A stretch of DNA of 64,000 nt from Selenomonas sputigena ATCC 35185 (GCF_000208405.1 NC_015437.1:1791501-1855500), one strand, 5' to 3'; positions 1-8,526 are shown, counted from the stretch's first letter. Numbers and translations: made by a program. The notes: a model not told the origin generated them from the letters alone.

Positions 1-784
1 CAATCGTGTTCGTCTCGCGATTGATCTCCTGAATCAGAAAGTCGAGCTTCCTGCCGATGGGCGCTTCCTCCACCTCGATCGTCTCACGGAACTGGGCGAT
101 GTGGCTCTTGAGGCGCACGACCTCTTCATTGTAGCTGATGCGGTCAGCGTAGAGCACCGTTTCCTGCAGGATGCGCATCTCATCAATTCCCTGTCCCTTG
201 AGCATCTCGCTGAGGACGTTCCTCAGGTGCGTGCGGTAGCGCTCGACGATCTCCGGCTCGAAGGCCGAGAGTTTTTCGATTGCCTCGGCAAGGAAATCGA
301 GGCGCGGCTCAAAGTCGAGGCGCGTATGCTCGCCCTCCTTCTTTCGCATTTGGGCGAAATGCTCCAAAGCGTTTTCCAAGGCGTCAAAGACGAGTTCGCG
401 GGCGTCAAGCACATCGCGGCTCTCCTCGTGCACGCGCAGGACGTCGGGATACAAGGCTATTTTACATACATCGGCGGGCGGTGTCAAATGCAGGAAATCG
501 CCAAGTTCGTAAAGCGCCGTCTGATAGGCGCGTGCCAAGTTCTTGTCAACGACGATGGTCGCTTCCTTTTCGCGCTTGTCATGAAAGGCGATGTTCACAT
601 CGATCTTGCCGCGCGCCGAGAATTTCTTGATGACATGGCGCATATCGTTCTCAAAGACATTGAGAGCGCGCGGCATGGAAAACGATATGTCCAGATACCG
701 CTGATTGACCGATTTCACTTCCACATGAACCTTGTAATCCTCGTTCTCCCGGCCCGCCGCGCCGAACCCCGTCATGCTCTTCAT
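1..784 (-). CDS. yicC: YicC/YloC family endoribonuclease, 3' end cut by window
   Basis: The reverse strand reads open from an ATG at 784 (protein start MKSMTGFG, the hallmark N-terminus of the YicC/YloC family) to the window edge, about 261 residues without a stop. The conserved C-terminal stretch GRKLDFLIQEINRE is present close to position 1, so only roughly the last 30 residues are missing. The family is a stress-associated endoribonuclease. A GGGGGG ribosome site lies 8 nt before the ATG. In Firmicutes the gene usually precedes remA, gmk and rpoZ, which would lie beyond this edge; that cannot be seen here. It has its own promoter just after prfC. Confidence 0.93.
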   Translation of the reverse strand, partial: MKSMTGFGAAGRENEDYKVHVEVKSVNQRYLDISFSMPRALNVFENDMRHVIKKFSARGKIDVNIAFHDKREKEATIVVDKNLARAYQTALYELGDFLHLTPPADVCKIALYPDVLRVHEESRDVLDARELVFDALENALEHFAQMRKKEGEHTRLDFEPRLDFLAEAIEKLSAFEPEIVERYRTHLRNVLSEMLKGQGIDEMRILQETVLYADRISYNEEVVRLKSHIAQFRETIEVEEAPIGRKLDFLIQEINRETNTI

Positions 785-862
785 TCCAACAGCCCCCCAT
801 TCCTGCTCATTCAGGGAACCGCCAATCTCATCAGCGTTTCCTTCATTTTGTTACATCATGGT

Positions 863-892
863 ATTCTACCACACTTTTCGCCTCTTCGACAA
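863..892 (-). promoter_or_regulatory. Sigma-70 promoter of yicC
   Basis: On the reverse strand TTGTCG (-35) and TAGAAT (-10) are separated by 18 nt, about 80 nt upstream of the yicC ATG and directly after the prfC stop codon. Four and five of six consensus bases match. Confidence 0.5.
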
Positions 893-896
893 GGCT

Positions 897-2516
897 TTAT
901 GCCTCCGTACGGTCGACGGGTACGGCATGAAGCAGGAGGTCGGGATTGTTCTCCGTGATCCAGCCGAGCGCCCATTCGTTGCTCACGAGCAGCACGGGAT
1001 TGCCCCGGCGGTCGCGCACAAACATGCCGCGGTCTGCGCCGCGCAGGGTTGCGGGCGTGATTTCGCGCCCATCGGCGAATGTCATCCAACGCGCGACCTC
1101 GTAGGGCTGCATCTGCAGCACGATATCGACATTGTACTCGTTCTTCAGACGGTATTCGAGCACTTCAAACTGCAGCGTGCCGACCGTGCCGACGATGTAT
1201 GCGTCCGCGCCCGCGCCCTCCTGCATGAAAAGCTGGATCGCGCCCTCCTGCGTGAGCTGCTCGACGCCCTTGACGAACTGCTTGCGCTTCATCGTGTCCT
1301 TCGCCGAGACGCGTGCAAACTTCTCGGGCGGAAACACGGGAAAATCTTCGTACTTGAACTTGTGCGAGGCGTCCGTCAGCGTATCGCCGATCGAGAAGAT
1401 GCCGGGATCGAAAAGCCCCACGATGTCGCCCGGAAATGCCTCGTCGATGATCTGCCGATCCTGCGCGAGGAACTGCTGCGGCTGCGCGAGCTTGATCAGC
1501 TTGCCGCTCTTTTCGTGCCAGACGCTCATGTTGCGCTCGAACGCGCCCGACACAATGCGAATGAAGGCGAGGCGATCGCGATGCGCGGGATTCATGTTCG
1601 CCTGGATCTTGAAGACGAAAGCCGAGAAGCGCTCGTCCGTCGGCTCGATGACGCCGTCGGATGAAGCGCGCGGCGCAGGCGCGGGTGCGAGTCGCAGATA
1701 CTCCTCCAGAAAATTCTTGACGCCGAAATTCGTCATGGCAGAACCGAAGAACGTCGGCGTCAATTCGCCGCGATCGACCTTCCCGCGGTCGAAGTCCTCG
1801 CCCGCCGCATCGAGAAGCTCGATGTCATCGGCGAGCGTCCGGCACTCCTCTTCCGTCAGCTGCGCCATGAAAGCCTCGTCGTCAATCGAGCCGCAGACGG
1901 AGACGCGTTCCGTCTGCCCGTGGCTCGCATCGGCGGCAAAAAGCTCGACCTCGCGCTTCGCGCGATCGTAGACGCCCTTGTAATTGCCATCCGTACCGAC
2001 CGGCCAATTCATCGGATAAGAGCGAATGCCCAGCACATCTTCCAGCTCCGCCATGAGGTCGAGCGGCGCCTTGCCGAAGCGGTCGAGCTTGTTGACGAAG
2101 GTGAAGATTGGAATATGGCGCTCACGGCAGACCTTGAAAAGCTTCTTCGTCTGCGCCTCGACGCCCTTCGCCACATCGAGGATCATGACGGCGCTGTCGA
2201 CCGCCATCAGCGTGCGGTACGTATCCTCGCTGAAATCCTGATGCCCGGGCGTATCGAGGATGTTGATGCGGCAGCCCGCGTAGTCGAACTGCAGCACGCT
2301 CGACGTGACGGAAATGCCGCGCTGCTTCTCGATCTCCATCCAATCGGACACGGCGTGGCGCTGCGTCTTGCGCGACTTGATCGATCCTGCGAGGTGGATT
2401 GCCCCACCGTAGAGCAGGAGCTTCTCCGTCAGCGTCGTCTTGCCCGCGTCCGGGTGCGAAATGATGGCGAACGTGCGCCTTTTCTCTATTTCCTTCTTCA
2501 ATTCTTCCTGCGACAA
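897..2516 (-). CDS. prfC: Peptide chain release factor 3 (RF3)
   Basis: Ribosome-dependent GTPase that recycles RF1/RF2 after peptide release. The GTPase motifs are clear: P-loop HPDAGKTT (residues 21-28), DTPGHQDF (G3) and NKLDR (G4), followed by EF-Tu-like and RF3 C-terminal domains; about 539 residues, close to the usual 527. The start is chosen as TTG at 2516: GGAGG sits at 2523-2527, the right distance upstream, and the resulting N-terminus (SQEELKKEIEKRRTF) matches the family. A GTG at 2531 is in frame but overlaps the ribosome site itself. The gene follows the terminator of the Asp-Gly-Cys tRNA operon on the same strand. Confidence 0.95.
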   Translation of the reverse strand: MSQEELKKEIEKRRTFAIISHPDAGKTTLTEKLLLYGGAIHLAGSIKSRKTQRHAVSDWMEIEKQRGISVTSSVLQFDYAGCRINILDTPGHQDFSEDTYRTLMAVDSAVMILDVAKGVEAQTKKLFKVCRERHIPIFTFVNKLDRFGKAPLDLMAELEDVLGIRSYPMNWPVGTDGNYKGVYDRAKREVELFAADASHGQTERVSVCGSIDDEAFMAQLTEEECRTLADDIELLDAAGEDFDRGKVDRGELTPTFFGSAMTNFGVKNFLEEYLRLAPAPAPRASSDGVIEPTDERFSAFVFKIQANMNPAHRDRLAFIRIVSGAFERNMSVWHEKSGKLIKLAQPQQFLAQDRQIIDEAFPGDIVGLFDPGIFSIGDTLTDASHKFKYEDFPVFPPEKFARVSAKDTMKRKQFVKGVEQLTQEGAIQLFMQEGAGADAYIVGTVGTLQFEVLEYRLKNEYNVDIVLQMQPYEVARWMTFADGREITPATLRGADRGMFVRDRRGNPVLLVSNEWALGWITENNPDLLLHAVPVDRTEA

Positions 2517-2543
2517 AATACATCCTCCCACACCGTTATATTT

Positions 2544-2577
2544 GAAAAAAGACTGCCGCAGAATCTCTGCAGCAGTC
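2544..2577 (-). terminator. Rho-independent terminator of the tRNA operon
   Basis: On the reverse strand a hairpin with arms GACTGCtGCAGA and TCTGCgGCAGTC and a 3-nt loop is followed by six U. It lies about 45 nt after tRNA-Cys and before prfC. Confidence 0.85.
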
Positions 2578-2620
2578 CTAAGGAATCACCGAAAACCTGT
2601 GCTTCCTTTACCTATCGTTT

Positions 2621-2695
2621 TGGAGGCGACACCCAGAATCGAACTGGGGAATGAGGGTTTTGCAGACCCCTGCCTTACCGCTTGGCTATGTCGCC
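2621..2695 (-). tRNA. tRNA-Cys (GCA)
   Basis: Reverse-strand cloverleaf of 75 nt including an encoded CCA. Acceptor stem GGCGACA/TGTCGCC, anticodon loop CTGCAAA giving anticodon GCA, T-arm GTTCGATTC. Last gene of the Asp-Gly-Cys operon. Confidence 0.96.
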
Positions 2696-2698
2696 GTA

Positions 2699-2773
2699 TG
2701 GAGCGGAAAACGAGGCTCGAACTCGCGACCCCCACCTTGGCAAGGTGGTGCTCTACCACTGAGCTACTTCCGC
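2699..2773 (-). tRNA. tRNA-Gly (GCC)
   Basis: Reverse-strand cloverleaf of 75 nt with encoded CCA. Acceptor GCGGAAG paired with TTTCCGC, anticodon stem CACCT/AGGTG around loop TGCCA giving GCC, T-arm GTTCGAGCC. Only 3 nt separate it from tRNA-Cys, so the two are processed from one transcript. Confidence 0.96.
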
Positions 2774-2779
2774 ATGAAG

Positions 2780-2856
2780 TGGCGACCCGAAGGGGACTTG
2801 AACCCCTGACCTCCGCCGTGACAGGGCGGCATTCTAACCAACTAAACTACCGGGCC
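2780..2856 (-). tRNA. tRNA-Asp (GTC)
   Basis: Reverse-strand cloverleaf of 77 nt with encoded CCA. Anticodon arm CCGCC-CTGTCAC-GGCGG gives GTC. The acceptor GGCCCGG pairs with TCGGGTC through two G-U wobbles. First gene of the three-tRNA operon. Confidence 0.95.
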
Positions 2857-2891
2857 ATCCATCGCCTTCCGTAAGGTCGGCAACAGATACT

Positions 2892-2920
2892 ATTATACAG
2901 AGCGATGGGGGGCTTGTCAA
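2892..2920 (-). promoter_or_regulatory. Perfect-consensus sigma-70 promoter of tRNA operon
   Basis: Reverse strand TTGACA, 17-nt spacer, TATAAT: all twelve consensus bases match. It starts about 35 nt upstream of tRNA-Asp, as expected for a stable-RNA operon. Confidence 0.93.
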
Positions 2921-2973
2921 GGAATCTGAAAGAAATATTTCAACCTTCCGCTTCCCGTGAGTGCATAAGACAA

Positions 2974-3006
2974 GAGCGCACTCCCCAGAAATCGGGAAGT
3001 GCGCTC
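2974..3006 (-). terminator. Terminator after sdhB
   Basis: Inverted repeat GAGCGCACT...AGTGCGCTC, extended by TCCCG/GGGGA-type pairing, about 47 nt after the sdhB stop. The U tract is imperfect (TTGTCTTAT on the reverse strand). Confidence 0.6.
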
Positions 3007-3052
3007 CTTCTATCTTGGGACGATGGCGAAGAATTCGCCGTCGTTCCTTTTT

Positions 3053-3805
3053 TTAGTTGTTGAAGATATTCCTCAGCGCCTGCTTGTTGACGTCGCGGTT
3101 GAGCTGTGCGAGGTGCTTCGTGAGCTTGATCTCCTTCGGGCAGGCCTTCTCACAGTTCTGGCTGTTGCCGCAGCTCGTGATGCCGCCCTTGCCCATGAGG
3201 GCTTCGAGGCGCTTCGGCTCGTCGAACTTGCCCATCGGATGAAGGTTGAAGAGAAGCGTCTGCACCGTAGGCGAAGGTCCGATGAAGTCGGACTGCGGGC
3301 CGACGTTCGGGCACGCCTCAAGGCAGCAGCCGCACGTCATGCAGTGCGAGATCTCGTACGTCGTCTCCGCCGTGTAAGGATTCTGCAGCGGAGCATCGGG
3401 GTTGTCCCAAGAGCCGTCGATCTCGATCCAGCCATGGATGCGCTTCAGGCTCTCGAACATGACGGAGCGATCGATGAGGAGGTCGCGGATGACGGGGAAG
3501 GTGCGTGCCGGCGCGAGCGTGATCGGCTGCTCAAGCTCGTCGATGAGCGAGCAGCAGGCCTGACGCGCCTTGCCGTTGATGACCATCATGCAGGCGCCGC
3601 AGACCTTCTCCAGGCAGTTGCACTCCCAGTTGACGGGTGCGACCGTCTTGCCGTCGACCGTCACAGGGTTCTTCTGGATCTCCATCAGAGCCGCGACGAC
3701 GTTGAGGCCGGGACGATAGTCGACATCAAATTCCTGCTTGTAGGGGCTGGCGTCAGGGCCATCCTGGCGCTCTATGATGAATCTTACTTTCTTCTGTTCT
3801 GCCAT
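3053..3805 (-). CDS. sdhB: Succinate dehydrogenase/fumarate reductase iron-sulfur subunit
   Basis: 250 residues carrying the three expected iron-sulfur sites. The N-terminal ferredoxin domain has Cys residues in CNCLEKVCGAC and a later ACC for the 2Fe-2S cluster. The C-terminal domain has CMTCGCCLEACP for the 4Fe-4S cluster and CGNSQNCEKACP for the 3Fe-4S cluster. It passes electrons between the flavoprotein SdhA and the membrane quinone site in SdhC. It is the last gene of sdhC-sdhA-sdhB, 16 nt after sdhA, and is followed by a hairpin terminator. In an anaerobe of this type the complex probably runs mainly as fumarate reductase; this is inferred from the adjacent fumarase and the distant mdh. 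Confidence 0.95.
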   Translation of the reverse strand: MAEQKKVRFIIERQDGPDASPYKQEFDVDYRPGLNVVAALMEIQKNPVTVDGKTVAPVNWECNCLEKVCGACMMVINGKARQACCSLIDELEQPITLAPARTFPVIRDLLIDRSVMFESLKRIHGWIEIDGSWDNPDAPLQNPYTAETTYEISHCMTCGCCLEACPNVGPQSDFIGPSPTVQTLLFNLHPMGKFDEPKRLEALMGKGGITSCGNSQNCEKACPKEIKLTKHLAQLNRDVNKQALRNIFNN

Positions 3806-3821
3806 TTGCTATCTCCTCCTC

Positions 3822-5624
3822 TTACTCTTTCTTCGCTACCGCGTAGTTACGCGCACGCGGCTTGATGAGCGAATGATCGAACTCGTCGTAGCTGACGATC
3901 GGCTCTTCCGTCTTCGGGTCGTAGTCGACGATGGAGATGCGCATGAAGTTCTTGTCGTCACGCGGCATGAAGACGAGCTCGTCGCCGTCCATCATGCGCT
4001 TGCCGTTCGCGTCGAGGGCAATCTTGGCATGAGCGCCGCGGCTCTCGTCGCGGCAGCGAGCCGCCTTCGTGATGCACATCGCGTAGAGGATCATATTGCG
4101 CAGCTGGCGCACGAACATGGCTTCCTGGTTCGCCCAATGACCGCGATCCGTCAGGCCGATGTTGTCCCAGCGCTTGAGGATTCCCTTGAGCTCCACGAGG
4201 CACTGGTCAAGGCCGTTGTTGTCGCGCTCGATGGAAACATACTTGTACATGAGATCGCCAAGCTCGTGGTGGAGTTTGTGTGCGTTCTCAGGACCGTCCA
4301 TCTTGAGGATGCCTTCGAACTGGTCGACGACTTCCTGACGCGCCTTGTCAAGCTCCGCCTGCGTGAGGGCGTCGCCAAGCTCGCCGGCCTTCGCCATGCG
4401 CATGGCTTCAGGACCGGATACCGTGCCGGAGTAAGCGGCGGAAAGGAGCGAGTTCGCGCCGAGGCGGTTCGCGCCGTGGTACTGGTAGTCGCACTCGCCC
4501 GAGGCCATGAGCCCCTTGATGTTCGTGTGGTGCAGGCGATCGACCCAAATGCCGCCCATCGAATAGTGGACGGACGGGAAGATCTCCATCGGCACCTTGC
4601 GCGGATCTTTTCCGACGAAGTCCATGTAGATTTCGAGGATACCGCCGAGCTTGCGCTCCAAGTAGTGCGGATCGATGTGGGAAAGGTCGAGGTAGACGCG
4701 GTTCTCGCCGTTGATGCCCAGACCCATGTGCACGCAGACCTTGAAGATGGCGCGCGAGGCGACGTCGCGTGGCACGAGGTTGCCGTATGCCGGATACATG
4801 TCCTCAAGGAAGTACCAGGGCTTGCCGTCGCGATAGACCCAGACGCGTCCGCCTTCACCGCGGCATGCCTCGCTCATCAGACGGTTCTTGTCAGAACCCG
4901 GAATCGCCGTCGGATGAATCTGGATGAACTCGGGGTTGCCGATGTGTGCGCCCTGCTGATAGACAGCGGAAACGGCCGAGCCGTTGCAGATCGTCGAAGC
5001 CGTGCAGCGGCCGAACACCTGGCCGGGGCCGCCCGTCGCGAGGATGACGACGTCGGCGGGGAACGCCTTGATCTCCATCGAGTTCATGTTCTGCGCGACG
5101 ATGCCGCGGCAGATGCCGTCCTTGTTCTTGATGATGCGGATGAATTCCCAGAACTCATACTTCTTGACGCCGCCCTTGACTTCCCAACGGCGAACCTGCT
5201 CGTCGAGCGCATAGAGGAGCTGCTGACCCGTCGTCGAGCCGGCGAAACAGGTGCGCTTGTTCTTCTGACCGCCGAAGTTGCGGAGGTCAAGGTTGCCTTC
5301 CGGCGTGCGCGTGAAGGGAACGCCCATGCGGTCGAACATCTTGATGAGCTTCGGCGCTGCCTCGACCATGCCCTTGACCGCGACCTGATCGGCGAGGAAG
5401 TCGCCGCCGTAGACCGTATCATCGAAGTGCTCGTAAACGCTGTCATGCTCGCCCTTCGAGTCCATGCAGGCGTTGATGCCGCCCTGCGCACACAGCGAGT
5501 GGGAGCGCTTCACGGGGCAGTAGGAAAACAGGTCGACTTCGCCGCCGAGCTCACAGACCTTGATGGCCGCCATGAGACCCGAGAGACCGCCGCCTACAAT
5601 AATGATTTTTTTCTTTTCAGCCAT
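3822..5624 (-). CDS. sdhA: Succinate dehydrogenase/fumarate reductase flavoprotein subunit
   Basis: 600-residue catalytic subunit. The N-terminus has the FAD dinucleotide fold IIVGGGLSGLMAAI, then RSHSLCAQGGINA, in which the His that carries covalent FAD is kept; the usual VAAQGG is LCAQGG here. Further landmarks are HPTAIPGSDKN, GGRVWVYRDG and YHGANRLGANSL. It interconverts fumarate and succinate at the cytoplasmic face of the membrane. Length and gene order (C-A-B, no sdhD) fit the B-type enzymes of Bacillus and Wolinella. A good GGAGAG ribosome site lies upstream of the ATG. Confidence 0.96.
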   Translation of the reverse strand: MAEKKKIIIVGGGLSGLMAAIKVCELGGEVDLFSYCPVKRSHSLCAQGGINACMDSKGEHDSVYEHFDDTVYGGDFLADQVAVKGMVEAAPKLIKMFDRMGVPFTRTPEGNLDLRNFGGQKNKRTCFAGSTTGQQLLYALDEQVRRWEVKGGVKKYEFWEFIRIIKNKDGICRGIVAQNMNSMEIKAFPADVVILATGGPGQVFGRCTASTICNGSAVSAVYQQGAHIGNPEFIQIHPTAIPGSDKNRLMSEACRGEGGRVWVYRDGKPWYFLEDMYPAYGNLVPRDVASRAIFKVCVHMGLGINGENRVYLDLSHIDPHYLERKLGGILEIYMDFVGKDPRKVPMEIFPSVHYSMGGIWVDRLHHTNIKGLMASGECDYQYHGANRLGANSLLSAAYSGTVSGPEAMRMAKAGELGDALTQAELDKARQEVVDQFEGILKMDGPENAHKLHHELGDLMYKYVSIERDNNGLDQCLVELKGILKRWDNIGLTDRGHWANQEAMFVRQLRNMILYAMCITKAARCRDESRGAHAKIALDANGKRMMDGDELVFMPRDDKNFMRISIVDYDPKTEEPIVSYDEFDHSLIKPRARNYAVAKKE

Positions 5625-5662
5625 GTAGGTTCTCTCCTTATCTATACATCACAAACAATCGA

Positions 5663-6295
5663 TCAATGCATGGGAACGAAGTAGCTCACCATGAAGGCAA
5701 TCGTCACGAGGCTCAGAGCCGCGCAGAGCATCATGGAGAGAAGTCCCGCCGTCTTCTGGGCGCGAGGGCCCTTGACGACGCCCCACGTCATGAGGAAGGT
5801 CGCGATGCCGTTCGTGAAATGGAAGATCGCCGCGAGCATGCCGATGAGGTAGAGGACGAAGACGATCGGGCTGCTCGTGACGTAGCTCTGGATCAGCTCG
5901 TAGGTGATCGGCGTGCCGAGGACACCCTTGACATAACAGCGCAGGTAGCCGACGTGCCATACGAGGAAGACGAGCAGGAACCATGCCGTCCAGCGCTGGA
6001 AAGCGAAGTTCCAGTTGTTGAGGTAGCCGTACTTCGTCGGGTTGTTCTTCGCCTGCATGCAGATGTAGATGCCATAGATCGCATGGAAGAGGAACGGGAT
6101 GGCGACAGCGCCGATCTCAAGTCCGAGGAAGATCGGCTTCGGGATCAGCTCCATCATGGCGAGCTTGCCGTTCAGCGCTTCAGCGCCGCCCAGAGCCGAA
6201 GCATTGGTGAGGATGTGCTCCATGAGGAATCCTCCGAGTGCCAGCAAGCCGACCAGAGAATGCAGGCGGCGGGCGTAAAAAGTTGTGTTAATCAT
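5663..6295 (-). CDS. sdhC: Succinate dehydrogenase/fumarate reductase cytochrome b subunit (B-type)
   Basis: 210-residue integral membrane protein with five hydrophobic segments and several His residues placed near segment ends (HSLVG, MEHIL, FHAIY, VWHVGY, FHFTNG). This fits the single-chain, two-haem anchor of B-type succinate:quinone oxidoreductases. It anchors SdhAB and exchanges electrons with menaquinone. First gene of sdhCAB. The start ATG (MINTTFYARRLHSLVG) has AGGAGG upstream. It follows the fumarase genes after about 100 nt of repeat-rich sequence without a clear promoter, so read-through from the fumarase promoter is possible. Confidence 0.93.
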   Translation of the reverse strand: MINTTFYARRLHSLVGLLALGGFLMEHILTNASALGGAEALNGKLAMMELIPKPIFLGLEIGAVAIPFLFHAIYGIYICMQAKNNPTKYGYLNNWNFAFQRWTAWFLLVFLVWHVGYLRCYVKGVLGTPITYELIQSYVTSSPIVFVLYLIGMLAAIFHFTNGIATFLMTWGVVKGPRAQKTAGLLSMMLCAALSLVTIAFMVSYFVPMH

Positions 6296-6319
6296 TCTAT
6301 ACCTCCTATAAATTCTTTG

Positions 6320-6399
6320 CGCCCCGCATCATGCGGGGGGCGGATTGCAGGAAGCGCCTGTTCAGCGCTTCCATGAAAGCGCCAAGGGGCGGCGCTTCC
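6320..6399 (-). repeat. GC-rich inverted repeats between fumarase and sdhC
   Basis: About 80 nt holding a GCCCCGCA/TGCGGGG hairpin (about 6320-6342) and three copies of GGAAGCGC or its complement (6350-6357, 6364-6372, 6391-6399) able to pair in alternative ways. There is no U tract, so it is not a classic terminator. It may be a processing or partial-termination element between the two modules. Confidence 0.5.
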
Positions 6400-6956
6400 T
6401 ATAACTTACGATACGGCGCCTGGCCGATCTCGTAGAAGTTATTTCCCTCGCAGTCGATGCCGACGATCGCCGGGAAGTCGACGACGGTCAGACGTGCCAC
6501 AGCCTCCGGGCCGAGTTCCGGATAGGCGAGCACTTCGTACTTCTTGACGGACTTGGCGATCAGTGCCGCCGCGCCGCCGACGGCGACGAAGTACGTCACG
6601 CCGTTCTTCTTCATCGACTCGATGACCTTCGGGTCGCGCGATCCCTTGCCGATCATGCCCGTGATGCCCTGCTCAAGCATCGTCGGCGTGTAGGCGTCCA
6701 TGCGGCCTGCCGTCGTCGGGCCGCACGAGCCGATCGGATCGCCGGGCTTTGCGGGCGTAGGTCCGAGGTAGTAGACGATTTCATTCTTCCATTCCACGGG
6801 GAGTTTCTCGCCGCGCGCCAGAGCCTCGCACATGACCTTGTGCGCCGCATCGCGCGCGCTGATGATCGTGCCCGTGATGAGCACGCTGTCACCCGCCTTG
6901 AGCTTCTTGGACTGCTCCACGGTGAACGGTGTTTCGATACGAATCTTTTCAGCCAT
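6399..6956 (-). CDS. Class I fumarate hydratase, beta (C-terminal) subunit
   Basis: 185 residues matching the C-terminal half of iron-sulfur class I fumarase/tartrate dehydratase. Landmarks are LKAGDSVLITGTIISARDAAHK at the front (catalytic swivelling domain), YLGPTPAKPGDPIGSCGP followed by TTAGRMD, and the GKG turn in MIGKGSRDP. It pairs with the upstream alpha subunit to hydrate fumarate to malate or the reverse. Start: the ATG at 6956, 8 nt after GGGAGGAT. The open frame continues upstream into the alpha gene, but that part is not fumarase-like. It ends two bases into the repeat cluster before sdhC. Confidence 0.93.
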   Translation of the reverse strand: MAEKIRIETPFTVEQSKKLKAGDSVLITGTIISARDAAHKVMCEALARGEKLPVEWKNEIVYYLGPTPAKPGDPIGSCGPTTAGRMDAYTPTMLEQGITGMIGKGSRDPKVIESMKKNGVTYFVAVGGAAALIAKSVKKYEVLAYPELGPEAVARLTVVDFPAIVGIDCEGNNFYEIGQAPYRKL

Positions 6957-6982
6957 TTTTCTTATCCTCCCATCCCGAGCAA

Positions 6983-7825
6983 TTAAAGGACGCGATCCTT
7001 GTGGCGCATCGCATGACAGCAGATCGTGACGGCCACGGGCAGTCCCGCGATGTGCGTCGGGCCCCATTCGACGTTGACGGCGAGAGCCGATACGGAGCCG
7101 CCTAGCTGAGGGCCGATGCCCGTCTTGTTGATCATCTCAAGAAGCTCGCCTTCAAGCTTCGCGTACTCGGGCATGGGGTTGCGCTCGTTGATGGAGCGCA
7201 CGAGCGCCTTCTTCGAATAGTAGGCCGCGCGGTCCATCGTGCCGCCGATGCCGACGCCGACGACCATAGGAGGACAGGGGTTGCAGCTTGCGTGCAGGAT
7301 GATGTCGAGCACGGCCTTCTTGACGCCTTCGACACCATCCGCAGGAACGAGCATCTTGACGCCCGACTTGTTCTCGCTGCCGAAGCCCTTGGGGCCGACC
7401 GTAATCTTGAGCTTATCGCCCGGCACGATGCTCGTGTAGATGACGGCAGGCGTGTTGTTCTGCGTGTTCTTGCGGTTGAACAGCGGCTCGGCGACGACGG
7501 ACTTTCTGAGATACCCTTCCGTATAGCCCTTGGCGACACCGGCGTTGACCGCCTCTTCGAGATCGCCGCCTGCGATGTGCAGATCCTGACCGATCTCAAG
7601 GAAGACGATCGTCATGCCGGTGTCCTGACAGATGGGGCGATCCTCGGCCTTGGCGATCTCCGCATTGCGGATGATCTGGTCGAGCACGTCGCGCCCTACC
7701 GGCGACTCCTCTGCCTCGCGTCCGCGCTTCAAAGCCTCGTAGACGTCGTCCGGCAGATAGTAGGCAGCCTCTTTGCACATCTCGGCAACGGCTTCCGTAA
7801 TCTGTTTCGCTTCGATTGTACGCAA
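6983..7825 (-). CDS. Class I fumarate hydratase, alpha (N-terminal) subunit
   Basis: 280 residues of the N-terminal half of class I fumarase. Three Cys that would hold the 4Fe-4S cluster are visible in ICQDTGMT, ASCNPCPP and TICCHAMRH. Start: TTG at 7825 is preferred over an in-frame ATG at 7840. GGGAGGG lies inside the first codons that the ATG would give, and the TTG start yields MRTIEAKQITEAV, which fits the family's usual N-terminus. The gene is 26 nt ahead of the beta subunit and has its own promoter. The oxygen-labile cluster fits an anaerobe. Confidence 0.94.
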   Translation of the reverse strand: MRTIEAKQITEAVAEMCKEAAYYLPDDVYEALKRGREAEESPVGRDVLDQIIRNAEIAKAEDRPICQDTGMTIVFLEIGQDLHIAGGDLEEAVNAGVAKGYTEGYLRKSVVAEPLFNRKNTQNNTPAVIYTSIVPGDKLKITVGPKGFGSENKSGVKMLVPADGVEGVKKAVLDIILHASCNPCPPMVVGVGIGGTMDRAAYYSKKALVRSINERNPMPEYAKLEGELLEMINKTGIGPQLGGSVSALAVNVEWGPTHIAGLPVAVTICCHAMRHKDRVL

Positions 7826-7867
7826 GATAAACCCTCCCATAAGAAATTGTAATACTCACATAGCTCC

Positions 7868-7896
7868 ATCATATCATATTTTCATCGCACATTCAA
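7868..7896 (-). promoter_or_regulatory. Sigma-70 promoter of fumarase genes
   Basis: Reverse strand TTGAAT, 17-nt spacer, TATGAT, about 40 nt before the TTG start of the alpha subunit. It may also serve sdhCAB by read-through. Confidence 0.65.
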
Positions 7897-7945
7897 CACC
7901 GAAACCCTTGTGTTTCTTGAGTTTCTGCAGAGAAAAAGATGAATC

Positions 7946-7990
7946 CCGTTCGCTTTTTTGCACGTCGAAAACCGGCGAAAAAGCGAACGG
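7946..7990. repeat. 13-bp inverted repeat after yfcE
   Basis: CCGTTCGCTTTTT at 7946-7958 and its complement at 7978-7990 flank a 19-nt loop, about 50 nt after the yfcE stop. The base-paired arms themselves contain the T/A runs, so on either strand the T run lies inside the stem. It is probably the terminator of the ispE-to-yfcE gene run, but of an unusual form. Confidence 0.55.
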
Positions 7991-8040
7991 AACTCTCTCC
8001 CGATATTCCTTTCGCACGCTTACCGACAAGCCTTCTGCCG

Positions 8041-8526
8041 TCAAGCTCTTCCCAAACGGATGAGTTCGACCTGCGGCGGCTTCCCCGCCTCAAGGTCGGC
8101 GAGCATGAAGGAAGGCCGCGCCTCATCGCGCGGGCGCGCCACGCTGCCGGGGTTGAGGACATGAACATCTCCCGCAACTTCCTGCGCCACATGCGTATGA
8201 CCGTAGACGGCGATGTCCGCCTGCGCCTCCTTCGCCGCTGCCACCAGCATTTCAAGCGTCGAGCGCACGCCGTAGATGTGACCGTGCGTGAGGAAAATGC
8301 GATGCCCTGCCGCCTCGACGACGATCTCGTCGGGCGTCCTGCCGTCGGGCCAGTCCGTGTTGCCCGCGACGTTTTCCACACGCACCGCCGAGACGAGCGC
8401 GAGGTACGCCGCATCGGGAGCGCAGTCTCCCGCATGAAGCCAGAGGTCGACCTTGCCCGCACGTTCCACGGCGCGGTCGATCGCACGGCGGTCGCCGTGG
8501 CTGTCGCTCATAATGCCAATCTTCAT
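8041..8526 (-). CDS. YfcE/MJ0936-family metallophosphoesterase
   Basis: 161-residue calcineurin-like phosphodiesterase. Metal-binding motifs appear in order: SDSHGD (residues 7-12), HAGDCA, GNTDWPD, LTHGHIYG and GHTH. Activity on phosphodiesters such as cyclic nucleotides or nucleotide derivatives is typical of the family, but the physiological substrate is unknown. Its ATG overlaps the rdgB stop by 4 nt (ATGA), and rdgB overlaps rph in the same way, so rph-rdgB-yfcE is a translationally coupled trio, a common arrangement in Firmicutes. Confidence 0.9.
   Translation of the reverse strand: MKIGIMSDSHGDRRAIDRAVERAGKVDLWLHAGDCAPDAAYLALVSAVRVENVAGNTDWPDGRTPDEIVVEAAGHRIFLTHGHIYGVRSTLEMLVAAAKEAQADIAVYGHTHVAQEVAGDVHVLNPGSVARPRDEARPSFMLADLEAGKPPQVELIRLGRA

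Noticed and set aside
3774-5684. A 636-codon rightward open frame opposite sdhA
   Set aside because: It is the antisense of a clear, motif-rich sdhA; high GC and codon bias leave the complementary frame open. No ribosome site or known domain.
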